Source: an uncultured Akkermansia sp. (GTDB lineage Bacteria > Verrucomicrobiota > Verrucomicrobiia > Verrucomicrobiales > Akkermansiaceae). From it: DNA of 44,216 nucleotides. The stretch is taken from positions 1 through 44,216 of the forward strand of contig CANQAC010000014.1 of assembly GCA_947589345.1 (NCBI GenBank). The letters run 5' to 3'. The translations under genes were made by a program, and so were the position numbers. The notes beneath the pieces are model-generated. The model was not told the DNA's origin. It ran no database searches and saw only the letters and a program-made list of their open reading frames with translations. Position 1 is the stretch's first letter; every line of letters starts with the position of its first letter. Shown in pieces: positions 1 through 9,580 of this stretch.

Positions 1-408
1 GGCAGCCCGAGCTCGCGGCAGCGGTCGATGAGCACGGGGCGGGTGGACATGCCGGAGTTGAAGTCGAAGGGCGGGTAGGCTCGCGGGTATTCGGTGATGG
101 CTTTGCTGGCCGGGATAGCAAGGAGGGAGGCGCGCTTGGGCGTGTTGGGGGTCGAGCCCGAGCCATTGGAGGCGCACGCCGCGCTGATGCACTTGGATGA
201 CTTCGGTATCACCTTCGCTCACGCGCCGAGTGCGGTCTGCGGCTTGATGCCACCAATGGCGGCCGCCCTGGGTGCGCAAGCGGGCTGAGACCAACTCGCG
301 CATTTCGTTGGCGGCGCCTATGCGGATGGAGTCCAAGTCGCGCTGGGTGACTTCAAAGGAGCCTGTGGGGAGGCGCAGGGGGTCAAAACTGATGGAGAGG
401 GAGATCAT
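1..408 (-). pseudogene. Prophage remnant: virion-morphogenesis-like gene, frameshifted, runs off the left edge
   Basis: Read from an ATG at 408, the minus strand encodes a protein starting MISLSISFDPLRLP. It continues to GVRLQWLG near 160, a pattern like phage virion morphogenesis (Mu gpG-type) proteins. Beyond that point the sensible reading is in another frame: TPNTPKRASLLAIPASKAI, then YPPFDFNSGMS and RPVLIDRCRELGL. That second frame is closed upstream by a stop at 219-221, so a frameshift lies near 150-165. The YPPFD-x-x-S-x-MS motif recurs in the minor-head gene at 670-1620. The locus may therefore be a deletion chimera of two phage genes, though an assembly indel is possible. The gene is cut by the window edge. 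Confidence 0.5.
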
Positions 409-446
409 GCTTGACTTGCGGGGGAAAGTGTGATTAAACGAGAGGC

Positions 447-653
447 GTGAAAGGGAAGCCCTCCAAAGTTGCCAAGTGCCGCTTGCACGAAACGCCGAAG
501 GAGTTTGCGGAGTCTGTGAAGGGAAAGCAAACAGAGAGCTACAAGTACTGGCAACGCTTGTACGAGAGAGAGGCAGAGTGGTATCGAGATAGAAAAATGC
601 CATCTCATCCCAGGAAATCGACAAGGGATGAAAGATGGAACAAAATCCGCTAA
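447..653 (+). CDS. Small hypothetical protein, 68 aa, between two prophage remnants
   Basis: This plus-strand reading frame has a GTG start and a weak purine stretch (GAGAGG) just upstream. The product is rich in Lys, Glu, Arg and aromatic residues (YKYWQRLYEREAEWYRD), a more natural composition than the opposite frame, which is Leu/Pro/Arg-rich and shadow-like. No domain is recognised. It lies tail to tail with the ADP-ribosyltransferase-like gene that ends at 670. It could be a small phage or cargo gene, or a fragment. An antitoxin or immunity role would be pure speculation. Confidence 0.35.
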   Translation: MKGKPSKVAKCRLHETPKEFAESVKGKQTESYKYWQRLYEREAEWYRDRKMPSHPRKSTRDERWNKIR

Positions 654-669
654 ATACGGGGGCATGGCG

Positions 670-1620
670 TTATTCCTCCTCGCAGTAAATGGTCAGACGT
701 TTACCTCCACCGATGTCCTCCTGCTTGTAGTTGAGGACTCTCATCCGAACATTACCGGGGATGAGAAGCTCGGCTTCTGAGGCAAGAGGTTTTGTTGGGG
801 CGCTTGATTGTGGAAGAGCAATCTGGTAGAGGGGTCGCAAATCTTTTGCGCTTTCGTGCTTTCGACAGATGAGTTTGACTTGCCATTTTTTCTTCGAAGC
901 ATACGCCTCGGCAGATGCGTCGCTCGTCGTCCACGAGTCAGCAACTCTTCCTGCTTTGGCTTGGTAGTAACCCTTGTTAGTGAGTTCTCGCAAGAAATCG
1001 TTGTAGTCATCCATGCCTCCAAAGCCCATTCCCCTCACCAATGTTTGGTCAGACTCCTTGCTTTTGATACGAGAGATTAACCGCGCAAGATCTTCTTTTT
1101 CGTTAAGAGAGACCTTCCCGCTTTTTGGAGGGTTATCACCGATTGGCTTTGTAGGAGGATTAAAGCGAGAGCTATCCTCCATCCAATCGCGGAGGGCTTG
1201 CAGTTGCAAGTGGGGAATGCCGTTGGGCAGCGGGGAGGTGAGGATGCGGGCGAGTTCTTCTGAGGAGTAAGGGGTGGTGCCGTTGGGGTCGGTCATGCGA
1301 AGCACACCGTGGTCGAGCACGGCGAGGCCTTGGAGCTGCTTCTCGATTTCAGCGAGGATATCCTTGGACCATCCGCTCGCGTCCACTTCCACGCCCTCGT
1401 TGAATGAGCTGCGGGCGGACTCCATTTGGGCGCGCAGTGCTTGGGGGTCATCCACCAATCCGATGTCGATGCACTTCTCGATGGAGACCAGGCGCACACT
1501 CATATGCGAGCCATAGTCGAAGGGCGGGTAAGGGTTGCCGAAGCGGGAGAGGGCGGGCCAAATGGGGCTGGTCTTAAGCGCGATCATTTGCCCGTTTCGC
1601 GCGACTCCCTCCCAGCCCAC
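670..1620 (-). CDS. N-terminally truncated phage minor head protein with C-terminal ADP-ribosyltransferase-like domain
   Basis: The N-terminal part, with ARNGQMIALKTSPIW then NPYPPFDYGSHMSVR, resembles the end of phage minor head/head-morphogenesis proteins. No convincing start exists: the frame stays open to about 1695 without an ATG, and GTG at 1620 is only the first formal start, so the capsid part is truncated. The last 125 residues look like an R-S-E class ADP-ribosyltransferase: Arg196 in TLVRGMGF, an SWTTS strand at 229-233 followed by an alpha helix, and an E-x-E turn at Glu282/Glu284 (SEAELLIPG). In that family the last Glu is catalytic and NAD+ is the substrate. Phage head proteins fused to ART domains are known. 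Whether this remnant is expressed is unclear. Confidence 0.6.
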   Translation of the reverse strand: MGWEGVARNGQMIALKTSPIWPALSRFGNPYPPFDYGSHMSVRLVSIEKCIDIGLVDDPQALRAQMESARSSFNEGVEVDASGWSKDILAEIEKQLQGLAVLDHGVLRMTDPNGTTPYSSEELARILTSPLPNGIPHLQLQALRDWMEDSSRFNPPTKPIGDNPPKSGKVSLNEKEDLARLISRIKSKESDQTLVRGMGFGGMDDYNDFLRELTNKGYYQAKAGRVADSWTTSDASAEAYASKKKWQVKLICRKHESAKDLRPLYQIALPQSSAPTKPLASEAELLIPGNVRMRVLNYKQEDIGGGKRLTIYCEEE

Positions 1621-1750
1621 CGAATCGGCGGTGGTGGGTAACGGCAGTGGAGGGGAGAGAGAACTTTTTTGGGAAATTTGACCAGGACGAATGTGTTATT
1701 GTATTTCATTGCGCAAGGTGCAAAAGGCTTATCTGACGTGCATGACATCC

Positions 1751-1779
1751 TTGACCGCGGGCAATGCGTATGATAGAAT
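1751..1779 (+). promoter_or_regulatory. Sigma70-type promoter for the acyltransferase-lptD operon
   Basis: The -35 TTGACC (1751-1756) and the -10 TAGAAT (1774-1779) each match 5 of 6 consensus bases and are separated by exactly 17 bp. Transcription would start near 1786. The next good start codon is the ATG at 1824, with GGAGGAG just before it. Confidence 0.75.
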
Positions 1780-1823
1780 GCCTTTGGATGCGCGCTCGCG
1801 CGCGCCCGGGAGGAGCGCAACCT

Positions 1824-3638
1824 ATGAAGTTCAAGCGACCCAAAATGGTGGATCTTGCCGACCGTGTGCCGGGAGGTCATTATCTGCCCGTTGTCTTCAG
1901 AGAGTTTCTTGAGAAGAGGCTGGGGTTGCACGCCCTCAATGTGGCTCATGAACACATTGATGATGATTGGGAAGCCGGGAGCAAGGAGAATTTTTTCCAT
2001 CTGGCTTGCAGGTACCTTAATTTGCGGTATGACTTGAGCGGCCTTGACCACATCCCGCAGGAGGGGCCTTGTGTTATTGTTTCCAATCATCCTCATGGGA
2101 TGTCTGATGGTCTGATGTTTGGTGATGTCGTCGTCCAGAGACGTCCGGATATAAAAATTGTGGTCAATGAGTTTTTACAGTGTGTGCGCGGGATGCGACC
2201 TTATGAAATTACCGTTGATGTGTACGGAGGTGAGGCGGCGAAACGCGCCAATATGGCAGGTATGCGAGAGATGCTGTTGTGGCTGAAGAAGGGGCATTGT
2301 CTATTGGTTTTTCCAAGTGGATCTGCCGCCACCTATTCATTGAGGGATGGTCGAGTTGTGGATGATCCCTGGCAGCAGAATATAGCATCGCTGATCTTGA
2401 AGACAGGCGCCACGGTCGTTCCCATGCACATATCCGGTCGCACGGGGATCTTTTTCCAAGTGCTGAGCGTCATCTCCCGCTCATTGCGTGTGAATTTTTT
2501 GCCGCGTGAAATCCTACGCGATGGGCGCATGCGCCACGATATACGACTTGGTTCCCCCATTTCTCCCGCGATTATGAATGGTATGGGGTCCGATCAATTG
2601 ACAGCTTATATGCGTCTGCGCAGCATGTTGCTTCGGTACAATGAACCGCAGAGCAAGACCGGAGAACAACATTCGGACTCGCCGCAGCGTGTCATGCAAC
2701 CGATAGCGCCGCAGGAGTCGGAGCAGGCTCTGCGAAAGGAGATAGCGGCTCTGCCGCCGGAAAGTCTGTGCTATGTGAGTGAGACGTCCCCGCTGCGTAT
2801 CTATACAGCGGTTGCGGGCCAGATCCCTCACATGATGCGCGAGATCGGAGTGCAACGTGAGCGAACCTTTCGTTGTGTGGGGGAGGGAACAGGTTTGGCG
2901 AGTGATCTGGATGAGTGGGATGAGTATTACACCCACCTGATTATGTGGGATGAGGAGGCGGGGCGGATCGCAGGCGCGTACCGCATTGGGCTTACCGATG
3001 AGATACTTAAGAAACGTGGTCCACAGGGTATCTATAACTCACATTTTTTCCGCATGAGCGATCGATTCTTGCAGAGCATCTCGATGGGCTTGGAATTGGG
3101 TCGCGCCTTTATTACTCCGGAGTACCAGCGCCAAGCGGCTTCTTTGGATACTCTTTGGATGGGGATCGGACGATTCCTCAACAAAAATCCTCGATACAAA
3201 TACCTCTACGGGACCGTGAGTATATCGCCAAATTACAGCAGAGCTTCTCGAGCTTTGATCCACTCATACTTGAAACAGCGCTGCATGCACCCGGAACTGA
3301 GTCGCGAGATCTCCGCCTACACTCCCCCACAAAATTTGGAACTTCTTAGCGAGGATGCACGGCTGTTGCCATCTGCTTTGCCGGATATTCGCGTTTTATC
3401 CGGCATGGTCAGCGAATTAGAGGAAGGCAGAGGAATACCTGTGCTGCTTAAGCAATATTTGCGCTTGGGTGGCTGCATGGTGAGCTTCGGTATCGATGAA
3501 GACTTTGGAGGCACGTTGGACTGTTTTGTATTGGTCAATTTAGCGAATACACCGGAACGCGCCCGCCGTCGATATCGCGGTAGGGAGTACATGGATGCCG
3601 CCTTGAATGATTCTCTTTCAACATCTTCTGATTCATGA
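1824..3638 (+). CDS. Bifunctional lysophospholipid-type (PlsC) and GNAT hemolysin-like acyltransferase, OlsF-like
   Basis: The 604-aa product has two acyltransferase domains. Residues about 70-290 form a PlsC/AGPAT-like domain with the motif SNHPHGMSDG, the NHP-x-G-x-x-D form found in hemolysin-related acyltransferases. Residues about 345-545 resemble the OlsB/hemolysin GNAT family (MGLELGRAFITPEYQR). The order O-acyltransferase then N-acyltransferase is that of OlsF, which makes ornithine lipids. Bacteroidota glycine-lipid enzymes (GlsA/GlsB) have the same two activities, so the amino acid headgroup is open. The frame extends up to 1764, but the start chosen at 1824 has a clear GGAGGAG site and lies downstream of the promoter. 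The stop overlaps the lptD start (ATGA at 3635-3638), so translational coupling is likely. Confidence 0.75.
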   Translation: MKFKRPKMVDLADRVPGGHYLPVVFREFLEKRLGLHALNVAHEHIDDDWEAGSKENFFHLACRYLNLRYDLSGLDHIPQEGPCVIVSNHPHGMSDGLMFGDVVVQRRPDIKIVVNEFLQCVRGMRPYEITVDVYGGEAAKRANMAGMREMLLWLKKGHCLLVFPSGSAATYSLRDGRVVDDPWQQNIASLILKTGATVVPMHISGRTGIFFQVLSVISRSLRVNFLPREILRDGRMRHDIRLGSPISPAIMNGMGSDQLTAYMRLRSMLLRYNEPQSKTGEQHSDSPQRVMQPIAPQESEQALRKEIAALPPESLCYVSETSPLRIYTAVAGQIPHMMREIGVQRERTFRCVGEGTGLASDLDEWDEYYTHLIMWDEEAGRIAGAYRIGLTDEILKKRGPQGIYNSHFFRMSDRFLQSISMGLELGRAFITPEYQRQAASLDTLWMGIGRFLNKNPRYKYLYGTVSISPNYSRASRALIHSYLKQRCMHPELSREISAYTPPQNLELLSEDARLLPSALPDIRVLSGMVSELEEGRGIPVLLKQYLRLGGCMVSFGIDEDFGGTLDCFVLVNLANTPERARRRYRGREYMDAALNDSLSTSSDS

Positions 3639-6073
3639 CCGGAATGCGCCAGTTGGAGCCTTGCAGGGGCAGTCGGTGGAGCTGGCTGGTCGGGATTCTT
3701 TTCGCGGCGGCATGGAGTGCCGTCTCAGCTGCTGAGGAACGTGCAGCCTTCATTCCTTTACCGGATCAAGCTATTGTTGGCACCCCGCTGGATAGCCTGG
3801 TGGATCGCGCTGTTTCCACGGTTGGTTCATCGATGGATGCCAAACTTCCGGACTCCTGTGTCATACGCAATGACCACGGATATGTGCGGTATGATGATGT
3901 GAAACGCACGATCACATACACTGCTGGGACCAGTCCGATTTATCTCCGTACCGGCGAAGGACAGGAAATTTTCGCTGAAAGCGTTGTTGCGGACTTAAAT
4001 GCCGGCGTAGCAGAACTGGGCGGGCCCCTCGTCATTTACCAGGGCAACACACTGGCACGTGCGAAACATGGCTGCTACGATTGGAAAATTGAGGAGGCTC
4101 GCGTAACCGACGTGCGAGCTAAGGCTGATGGCCTCATTATTCGCGGTTCTTCAGCTACCTACAATAAAATTTCCCCCGGAAGAACTCGTATGGTGATCCA
4201 TCACGCTTTTGTCACGACCGAGGATGTTCAGAGACCGGGCATGTGGGTAGGAACGGGGACGATGACAGTATATCCCGGTGATTACGGTACTCTCTCTCGC
4301 TTGAGTATTTCCGGCGCGGAAAAGGATATGCCGGTGCCGATTCTCGGATGGGTGCCGCTGTCTCACTCTCTCAATCCGGATGAAGGGTATATGCCCATGC
4401 CGGGGGCTAAATCCATTTGGGGATTATATCTGTTGAATCGCTACGGCTTTTTAATCGGGAATCGACGAGTTGAGCATGGAAAGCCGGTTGCGGATTATTT
4501 GGCTACCACGCGGCTCGATTACCGCGTCCGGCGTGGGGTGGCAGGCGGGGTTGATTTCTCATCTTACGCCATGCGCAGCCAGTTCCAAGATACGCGAGGC
4601 TTGCAGATATACGGTATCGCTGACAAGCATCCCGACGTTAACCCCGTTAGGAAGTCTCGCGAATCTGTGCGACATAATCGCTACCGTGTCGCAATGCAAA
4701 CTATGTGGAAACTGCCCATGTCAGACAAGAAGTCGGAGTGGACTGCCGGGACTGATATTAATGTGCTGGGCGATCGGTATGTGTTGCAGGATTTTTTTGA
4801 AGAGGAGGCAAAACTCAACGATAAGCCGGACAACAATGCGCGCGTGGAGCGTCGCACGCCGCGCAGTAGTACGATGCTGCTTACTCGCTTCTCCCCCAAT
4901 AATTTCTACAGTAGTGACGAACGTGTGGAGCTTTCTTACTACAGGCCACGCACGGTTTTGGGAGGAACTCATATAGCGTACGAAACACGCAATAGCGCTG
5001 CTGTCTTGCACCAAAATATCCCTGCCGAGCAACGCCAACTGTACTTGCATTATCTCGACCAGTATCGCTCCGGGGAGCTGCAGGAGTACTACACCAGGTT
5101 GCTCAATTCGGGGAGTTACGTGCGAATCAATTCTACGCATGAGGCGAGTGTCAATTTCACCATTTTGCGCTTCCTGAGTGTTACTCCGAAGGCTGGCGGC
5201 GGGTACACCGGATACTACAATGTGGAAAATGTGGGGGCAGATAATCGTCTCCTCGGGTATTTGGGCTGTGACTTTGACATCAAGTTTTACAAGCATTTTG
5301 CTAATGTGAAAGTGCCGTGGCTGGGCATTAACGGCCTTTACCATGTTATCCATCCTTATGCAGAAGTTTCTCACGGCACCGTTTCCTCATCCAATCCCTA
5401 TGTCCCGCAGGTCGATACGTGGTCGAGTACGTTGGGCAACAGCACGGTTAGTCCGATGCCCCTGGATCTCATGGAGTTTACGGGTATTGACGGCTGGGGG
5501 CACTGGACCGTGTGGCGCCTTGGTATGCGCAACACACTGAGTACTGTGTATGACGGAGAGAGCCGTCGTGTGCTGGACTGGAACATGTTCTTGGATTATA
5601 ACATTGATAATCCAAATACTGAATCGCGCTTTTCCAACCTCTATTCGCTAATTAACCTACGCTTGACATCCCAGTGTTCCCTGCGTTTGGAAACTCAAAC
5701 TCCCACCGTACGCAACGGCGATGGCTTTAACCAGTATAACACCTCTTTTTCCGTGGTTCCTACCCCGTGGTTAGAAACACAGTTGGGACATCGCTACATC
5801 AGTAATCACCCCATTCAACGAGATGCGAACTATGCGTATTTGCAGATCAATTTACGACTCAACGAACGATACACAGCGGCTGCACGCGTTAGCTGGGATG
5901 TGGTGGAAAAGCGTGCGCCGATTCAGCAATTTTCAATCACGCGCAAGTTTGGTCCGTGGTACCTGGGGTTGACGACGATGCTGAGGGATAATGGCGGGCG
6001 CCGCGAAACCGGCATGGGCCTTTCCTTCACATTGGGTGAGACGGGTACATCTTTACCCGTGAGCTTCTTCTGA
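3635..6073 (+). CDS. lptD: LPS-assembly protein LptD (OstA) homologue
   Basis: The 812-aa product starts with a basic stretch and a hydrophobic signal sequence (SWLVGILFAAAWSAVSA), with likely cleavage near residue 33. About residues 65-210 form an OstA/LptA-like jellyroll region. The rest is rich in alternating aromatic and polar residues and ends in Phe-Phe, as expected of an outer-membrane beta barrel. LptD inserts lipopolysaccharide into the outer leaflet together with LptE; no LptE is recognised here. The start overlaps the stop of the acyltransferase gene, which places amino-lipid synthesis and LPS export in one operon. A start nine bases downstream is equally possible. Divergence is high, so an LptD-like barrel of related function cannot be excluded. 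Confidence 0.72.
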   Translation: MTGMRQLEPCRGSRWSWLVGILFAAAWSAVSAAEERAAFIPLPDQAIVGTPLDSLVDRAVSTVGSSMDAKLPDSCVIRNDHGYVRYDDVKRTITYTAGTSPIYLRTGEGQEIFAESVVADLNAGVAELGGPLVIYQGNTLARAKHGCYDWKIEEARVTDVRAKADGLIIRGSSATYNKISPGRTRMVIHHAFVTTEDVQRPGMWVGTGTMTVYPGDYGTLSRLSISGAEKDMPVPILGWVPLSHSLNPDEGYMPMPGAKSIWGLYLLNRYGFLIGNRRVEHGKPVADYLATTRLDYRVRRGVAGGVDFSSYAMRSQFQDTRGLQIYGIADKHPDVNPVRKSRESVRHNRYRVAMQTMWKLPMSDKKSEWTAGTDINVLGDRYVLQDFFEEEAKLNDKPDNNARVERRTPRSSTMLLTRFSPNNFYSSDERVELSYYRPRTVLGGTHIAYETRNSAAVLHQNIPAEQRQLYLHYLDQYRSGELQEYYTRLLNSGSYVRINSTHEASVNFTILRFLSVTPKAGGGYTGYYNVENVGADNRLLGYLGCDFDIKFYKHFANVKVPWLGINGLYHVIHPYAEVSHGTVSSSNPYVPQVDTWSSTLGNSTVSPMPLDLMEFTGIDGWGHWTVWRLGMRNTLSTVYDGESRRVLDWNMFLDYNIDNPNTESRFSNLYSLINLRLTSQCSLRLETQTPTVRNGDGFNQYNTSFSVVPTPWLETQLGHRYISNHPIQRDANYAYLQINLRLNERYTAAARVSWDVVEKRAPIQQFSITRKFGPWYLGLTTMLRDNGGRRETGMGLSFTLGETGTSLPVSFF

Positions 6074-6079
6074 TCCGAT

Positions 6080-7666
6080 ATGGCAAAGTCTGATACACAT
6101 TCTCCACTGAACGAACTTTCGGGCGACAGCCTGGAGTTGCGGGTGCTTTCAGGCATCTCAAAGGTTTTGGTCGGACAAAGGGAAGTCGCAGATCTCCTGG
6201 AGCAAATTATGCTCGTGTTGCGACGAAATCTTTGCTTTCCCCAGGGCGCGCTTTGTCTCTTGCGAGGGGAAGATTTGGTGATAGAAGCTTCCTACGGTCT
6301 TTCGGATGAAGAGAAGGCTCGTGGCACGTACCGTTTGGGAGAGGGGATAACCGGACGTGTCGGGCAAACGGGAGAATCCGCTGTCTTACGTGACACCGCT
6401 CGCAGCAGCGCCTTTTTGAATCGCACGGGTGTACTTCATGACGCGCAAAGTGAATCTTTCCTCTGTGTGGCGATTAAGCACAGCGGCTTGGTCATAGGAA
6501 CGCTTTCCCTCTCATTCCCCGTGTTGCCGAAGGGCACGCTCGAAAAACTCGTGCGGCTACTGGAGATCGTTGCAAATATCCTGGCGGATGCTGTGGCAAG
6601 CGTTCGCGAAGAGATGGCGGAACGCCAGCTACGCGAACGGGAGAATGACCGCATGCGCTTCGAGTTGGGAGAAAATACCGGTTTTGCCAACATCATTGGG
6701 CATTCCTCGGCAATGCGTGCTGTGTACTTGGAAATGACAAAGGTTGCGCGTTCCACGGCCACAGTTCTCCTGCTGGGTGAATCCGGCACCGGTAAGGAGC
6801 TGCTCGCGCAAGCCATACATTACGCTTCTGACAGACGTGGGGGGCCCTTTGTGGCTGTGAACTGCGCAGCTTTGCCCGAGGGCCTCATCGAATCTGAGCT
6901 TTTCGGGCATGAGAAGGGAGCTTTCACGGGCGCTATCAAACAGCGGATCGGGCGTTTTGAAGAAGCGTCATCCGGCACCCTGTTCCTGGATGAAATAGGA
7001 GACCTGCCCGTACAGACGCAGGTAAAACTCTTGCGCGTCCTGCAAGAAAAGGTTTTTGAGAGAGTAGGTTCCCAGCAATCCATACGTACCCAGGCTCGTA
7101 TTATTGCTGCCACGTCTCGCAATTTGGAACGCATGATGGCAGACGGACTTTTCCGAGAGGATCTTTACTATCGCTTGGCCGTGTTACCCATTGTGGTGCC
7201 GCCGCTTCGCTCTCGGAAGGTGGATATCGTCTCTTTGGCGGATTTCTTTCTTGCGAAGTACAACAAGCTTCACCATAAAGATGTGCGCCGCCTCTCCTCG
7301 GCGGCTATCGATATGTTGATGAGCTACCATTGGCCGGGCAATGTTCGAGAACTTGAGAATATGATAGAGCGGGTCGTGATTATGTCCACCAGTAGCGTGG
7401 TTAATGCAATTGATTTGCCGGCCTCTCTTCAGACCGCCGCTGCTACGGGTACGGAGTCCATGCTTCCTGATCGCACGGCGGCTCCGGAAAATGATACGCC
7501 GATGGAGGCGCTGACGGCATCGTTCGAATCAGAATTGATCACGGCGGCCCTCAAGCGTACGCATGGCAACATGTCTGCCGCAGCGCGGGAGCTGCACACA
7601 ACGTTGCGTAAGCTGAATTACCGCATTCGTCGGCTTCATATTGATCCGGCTCAGTACAAATTTTGA
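6080..7666 (+). CDS. GAF-domain sigma54-dependent transcriptional activator, NifA-like layout
   Basis: The 528-aa product has an N-terminal GAF sensor (about 20-175) and a sigma54-interaction AAA+ domain (about 203-430). The latter has Walker A GESGTGKE at 233-240, the GAFTGA loop at 280-285 that contacts sigma54, and Walker [10 protein letters not shown] at 300-308. A Fis-type helix-turn-helix closes the protein ([20 protein letters not shown]). GAF plus AAA+ plus Fis is the NifA arrangement, but nothing nearby points to nitrogen fixation. There is no receiver domain, so a small ligand rather than a histidine kinase probably controls it. It follows lptD by 6 bp, probably in the same operon. 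Its target promoters are unknown. Confidence 0.9.
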   Translation: MAKSDTHSPLNELSGDSLELRVLSGISKVLVGQREVADLLEQIMLVLRRNLCFPQGALCLLRGEDLVIEASYGLSDEEKARGTYRLGEGITGRVGQTGESAVLRDTARSSAFLNRTGVLHDAQSESFLCVAIKHSGLVIGTLSLSFPVLPKGTLEKLVRLLEIVANILADAVASVREEMAERQLRERENDRMRFELGENTGFANIIGHSSAMRAVYLEMTKVARSTATVLLLGESGTGKELLAQAIHYASDRRGGPFVAVNCAALPEGLIESELFGHEKGAFTGAIKQRIGRFEEASSGTLFLDEIGDLPVQTQVKLLRVLQEKVFERVGSQQSIRTQARIIAATSRNLERMMADGLFREDLYYRLAVLPIVVPPLRSRKVDIVSLADFFLAKYNKLHHKDVRRLSSAAIDMLMSYHWPGNVRELENMIERVVIMSTSSVVNAIDLPASLQTAAATGTESMLPDRTAAPENDTPMEALTASFESELITAALKRTHGNMSAAARELHTTLRKLNYRIRRLHIDPAQYKF

Positions 7667-7686
7667 GTGAATCGAGTTGTGTCGAT

Positions 7687-9441
7687 TCAGAGGGTAGCGT
7701 GAAACTTGGCTCGCTGGTTTTCGTACTCGGTTTTGAGTTGCTCAAAAACCTCTTTATACGCGGGATCGGTGGCTACGTTGTGCATCTGCTGGGGGTCTTT
7801 CTCATTATCAATAAGAAGCCACTCATCTTCCGGCTTTCTGGTGCCCGACGCCTTTTCTTCAGGGGTAAGCGAGAGAATGTGTGCAAAGGTATATCGTTCG
7901 GTGCGCACACCGTCGTGCAGCGGCGCGTTATGCTCACCCGGATTCTCGTAGAATGCGTAGTAGAGCGCACGTCCATCGAACTTTTCGTTTGCTCCGGTTG
8001 CGAAGAGCGGAACAAGTGACTCTCCGTCGAACGTTTTCTTATTTTCCGGGGTGTTAACACCTGCAACCTCCGCTATGGTAGGAGCATAATCAATATTCTG
8101 GACAGTAGCACGGCTGCGTATACCGGCAGGTATTTTGCCTTTCCATCTCATAATAAGCGGCATACGCATGCTTTCCTCAAAAATCCAGCGTTTGTCGTAG
8201 AGACCGTGTTCGCCCAAATAGAAACCTTGATCACCCACGTAGATAACCAGTGTGTTTTCCGAGAGTCCTTGCTTGTCCAAGTAGTCCAAGATGGTGGAAA
8301 TGGACTCATCCACGGCCAACAGTGTACCGAGGTAATCCTCCATATACCACCTCCAGCGCCGCTCGGTGATGTCGTGCATGTCACGGATTTTTCCGGACTG
8401 CATCTCTTCCACAAATTCCTTGGTGCGCTGCGCATAGTATTCACGGTAAATGGGTAACACTCCTTTTTCAACATGTGCCAAACCGTCGTCATAGTTGGTT
8501 TTCGGCGCAAACTTCGGCGAATGTTTCGACAGATCAAAATCGGGAGGAACCTGACCGGCGAACTTTCCCTGACTCAACATGCGCTTCAGCACGTGCCTGG
8601 GAACAATTTCTTTCATGACATCAAAGGGAATGAGGTCCTCCTGTAAGTGTGAGTCATTCCAGTTACATAAGTCGCGCCCCACACTTTGGCGAGTCAGGCT
8701 GAGAAAAGCAGGGCGGTCTTTCCAGTCGTCTTGCAACGTAGATGGGGGAGTCAGATGAGCAACATATTTTTTGATTTTTTCCAAGTGGCGCGGCGCAGGC
8801 AGCCAGTTGCGGTGGGGAGCTTTGTGCCCGAGAACCAAGGCAAAAGGGCGATTCTTATCGCGTTGTTCAAGCCAATCGATCGCTTTCGTGGTGAGCAGAT
8901 CCGTCACATACCCACGAGAGCGGTAGCTCAGGAACCCCTTGCCGCTCGGGGTATCTGTCAGAAACTCCGGATCCCAGTAATCCCCTTGATTCGGGAAAAT
9001 TTGCCAAGAGTCAAAACCGGTTGGTCGTGAAAAGAGATGCCATTTGCCGACTAGGCCGGTTTGATATCCGGCAGCCTGTAACATTTTGGGGTAGCTCGGC
9101 TGACTCCCATCAAACGGCACCATGGGCTTGTCATCCCGCATATTGAACATGAAGCCGTTGTTATGTGAATGGCGTCCGGTGAGCATACTCGCACGCGACG
9201 GACCGCATAGTGAATTGGCGCAATAGGCGCGGTCAAAAACCATGCCTTCCTGAGCGAGCCGACGGAACCCTGGCAGGGGCACAGGTGAGTCTTTTTCGTT
9301 GCTCCCCAATGCTTGTACAGCATGGTCGTCCGTGATGATAAACAGGATATTAGGACGCTGCACAGGTTGCGCTGCCACAGTCATGCCAAGAACCAACGTA
9401 AAAGCCAAGCCAGAAATCACGCCTTTCATCCGCGCCAGCAT
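7687..9441 (-). CDS. Secreted formylglycine-dependent sulfatase
   Basis: A signal peptide (residues 1-24, GLAFTLVLGMTVAAQ) precedes a type-I sulfatase: PNILFIITDDH near 30-40 supplies metal-binding Asp residues, and CGPSR at 79-83 is the C-x-P-S-R signature whose Cys becomes formylglycine. The C-terminal part (DEWLLIDNEKDPQQMHNVA) is typical of arylsulfatase A-like enzymes acting on sulfated glycans such as mucin or glycosaminoglycans. The substrate cannot be read from sequence. The frame is open to 9501, but the ATG at 9441 has GGAGAG eight bases upstream and begins the signal peptide, so it is preferred. It converges on the sigma54 activator with a 20-bp gap. No maturase gene is seen here. 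Confidence 0.88.
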   Translation of the reverse strand: MLARMKGVISGLAFTLVLGMTVAAQPVQRPNILFIITDDHAVQALGSNEKDSPVPLPGFRRLAQEGMVFDRAYCANSLCGPSRASMLTGRHSHNNGFMFNMRDDKPMVPFDGSQPSYPKMLQAAGYQTGLVGKWHLFSRPTGFDSWQIFPNQGDYWDPEFLTDTPSGKGFLSYRSRGYVTDLLTTKAIDWLEQRDKNRPFALVLGHKAPHRNWLPAPRHLEKIKKYVAHLTPPSTLQDDWKDRPAFLSLTRQSVGRDLCNWNDSHLQEDLIPFDVMKEIVPRHVLKRMLSQGKFAGQVPPDFDLSKHSPKFAPKTNYDDGLAHVEKGVLPIYREYYAQRTKEFVEEMQSGKIRDMHDITERRWRWYMEDYLGTLLAVDESISTILDYLDKQGLSENTLVIYVGDQGFYLGEHGLYDKRWIFEESMRMPLIMRWKGKIPAGIRSRATVQNIDYAPTIAEVAGVNTPENKKTFDGESLVPLFATGANEKFDGRALYYAFYENPGEHNAPLHDGVRTERYTFAHILSLTPEEKASGTRKPEDEWLLIDNEKDPQQMHNVATDPAYKEVFEQLKTEYENQRAKFHATL

Positions 9442-9580
9442 AGCAGGTACTCTCCAATTTGTCAAGGTAATGAGAAAGGGCAGTTCGGTGCGGTAAAGCA
9501 TCCGAGCGAGCGATAATCATGCGGCGCTCACTCGGACTCTCGAGATGGATACGACTCGCCCTGTTGCGCGTTGCATGTAT

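Noticed and set aside
405..665. 86-aa minus-strand frame opposite the small 68-aa gene
   Set aside because: Leu/Pro/Arg-rich composition typical of a shadow frame, with no motif.
9437..9465. TTGACA and TATGCT with 17-bp spacing before the sulfatase on the minus strand
   Set aside because: The -10 overlaps the preferred start codon at 9441, which has its own ribosome site. A promoter here would give a leaderless message from 9429. Left undecided and not listed.
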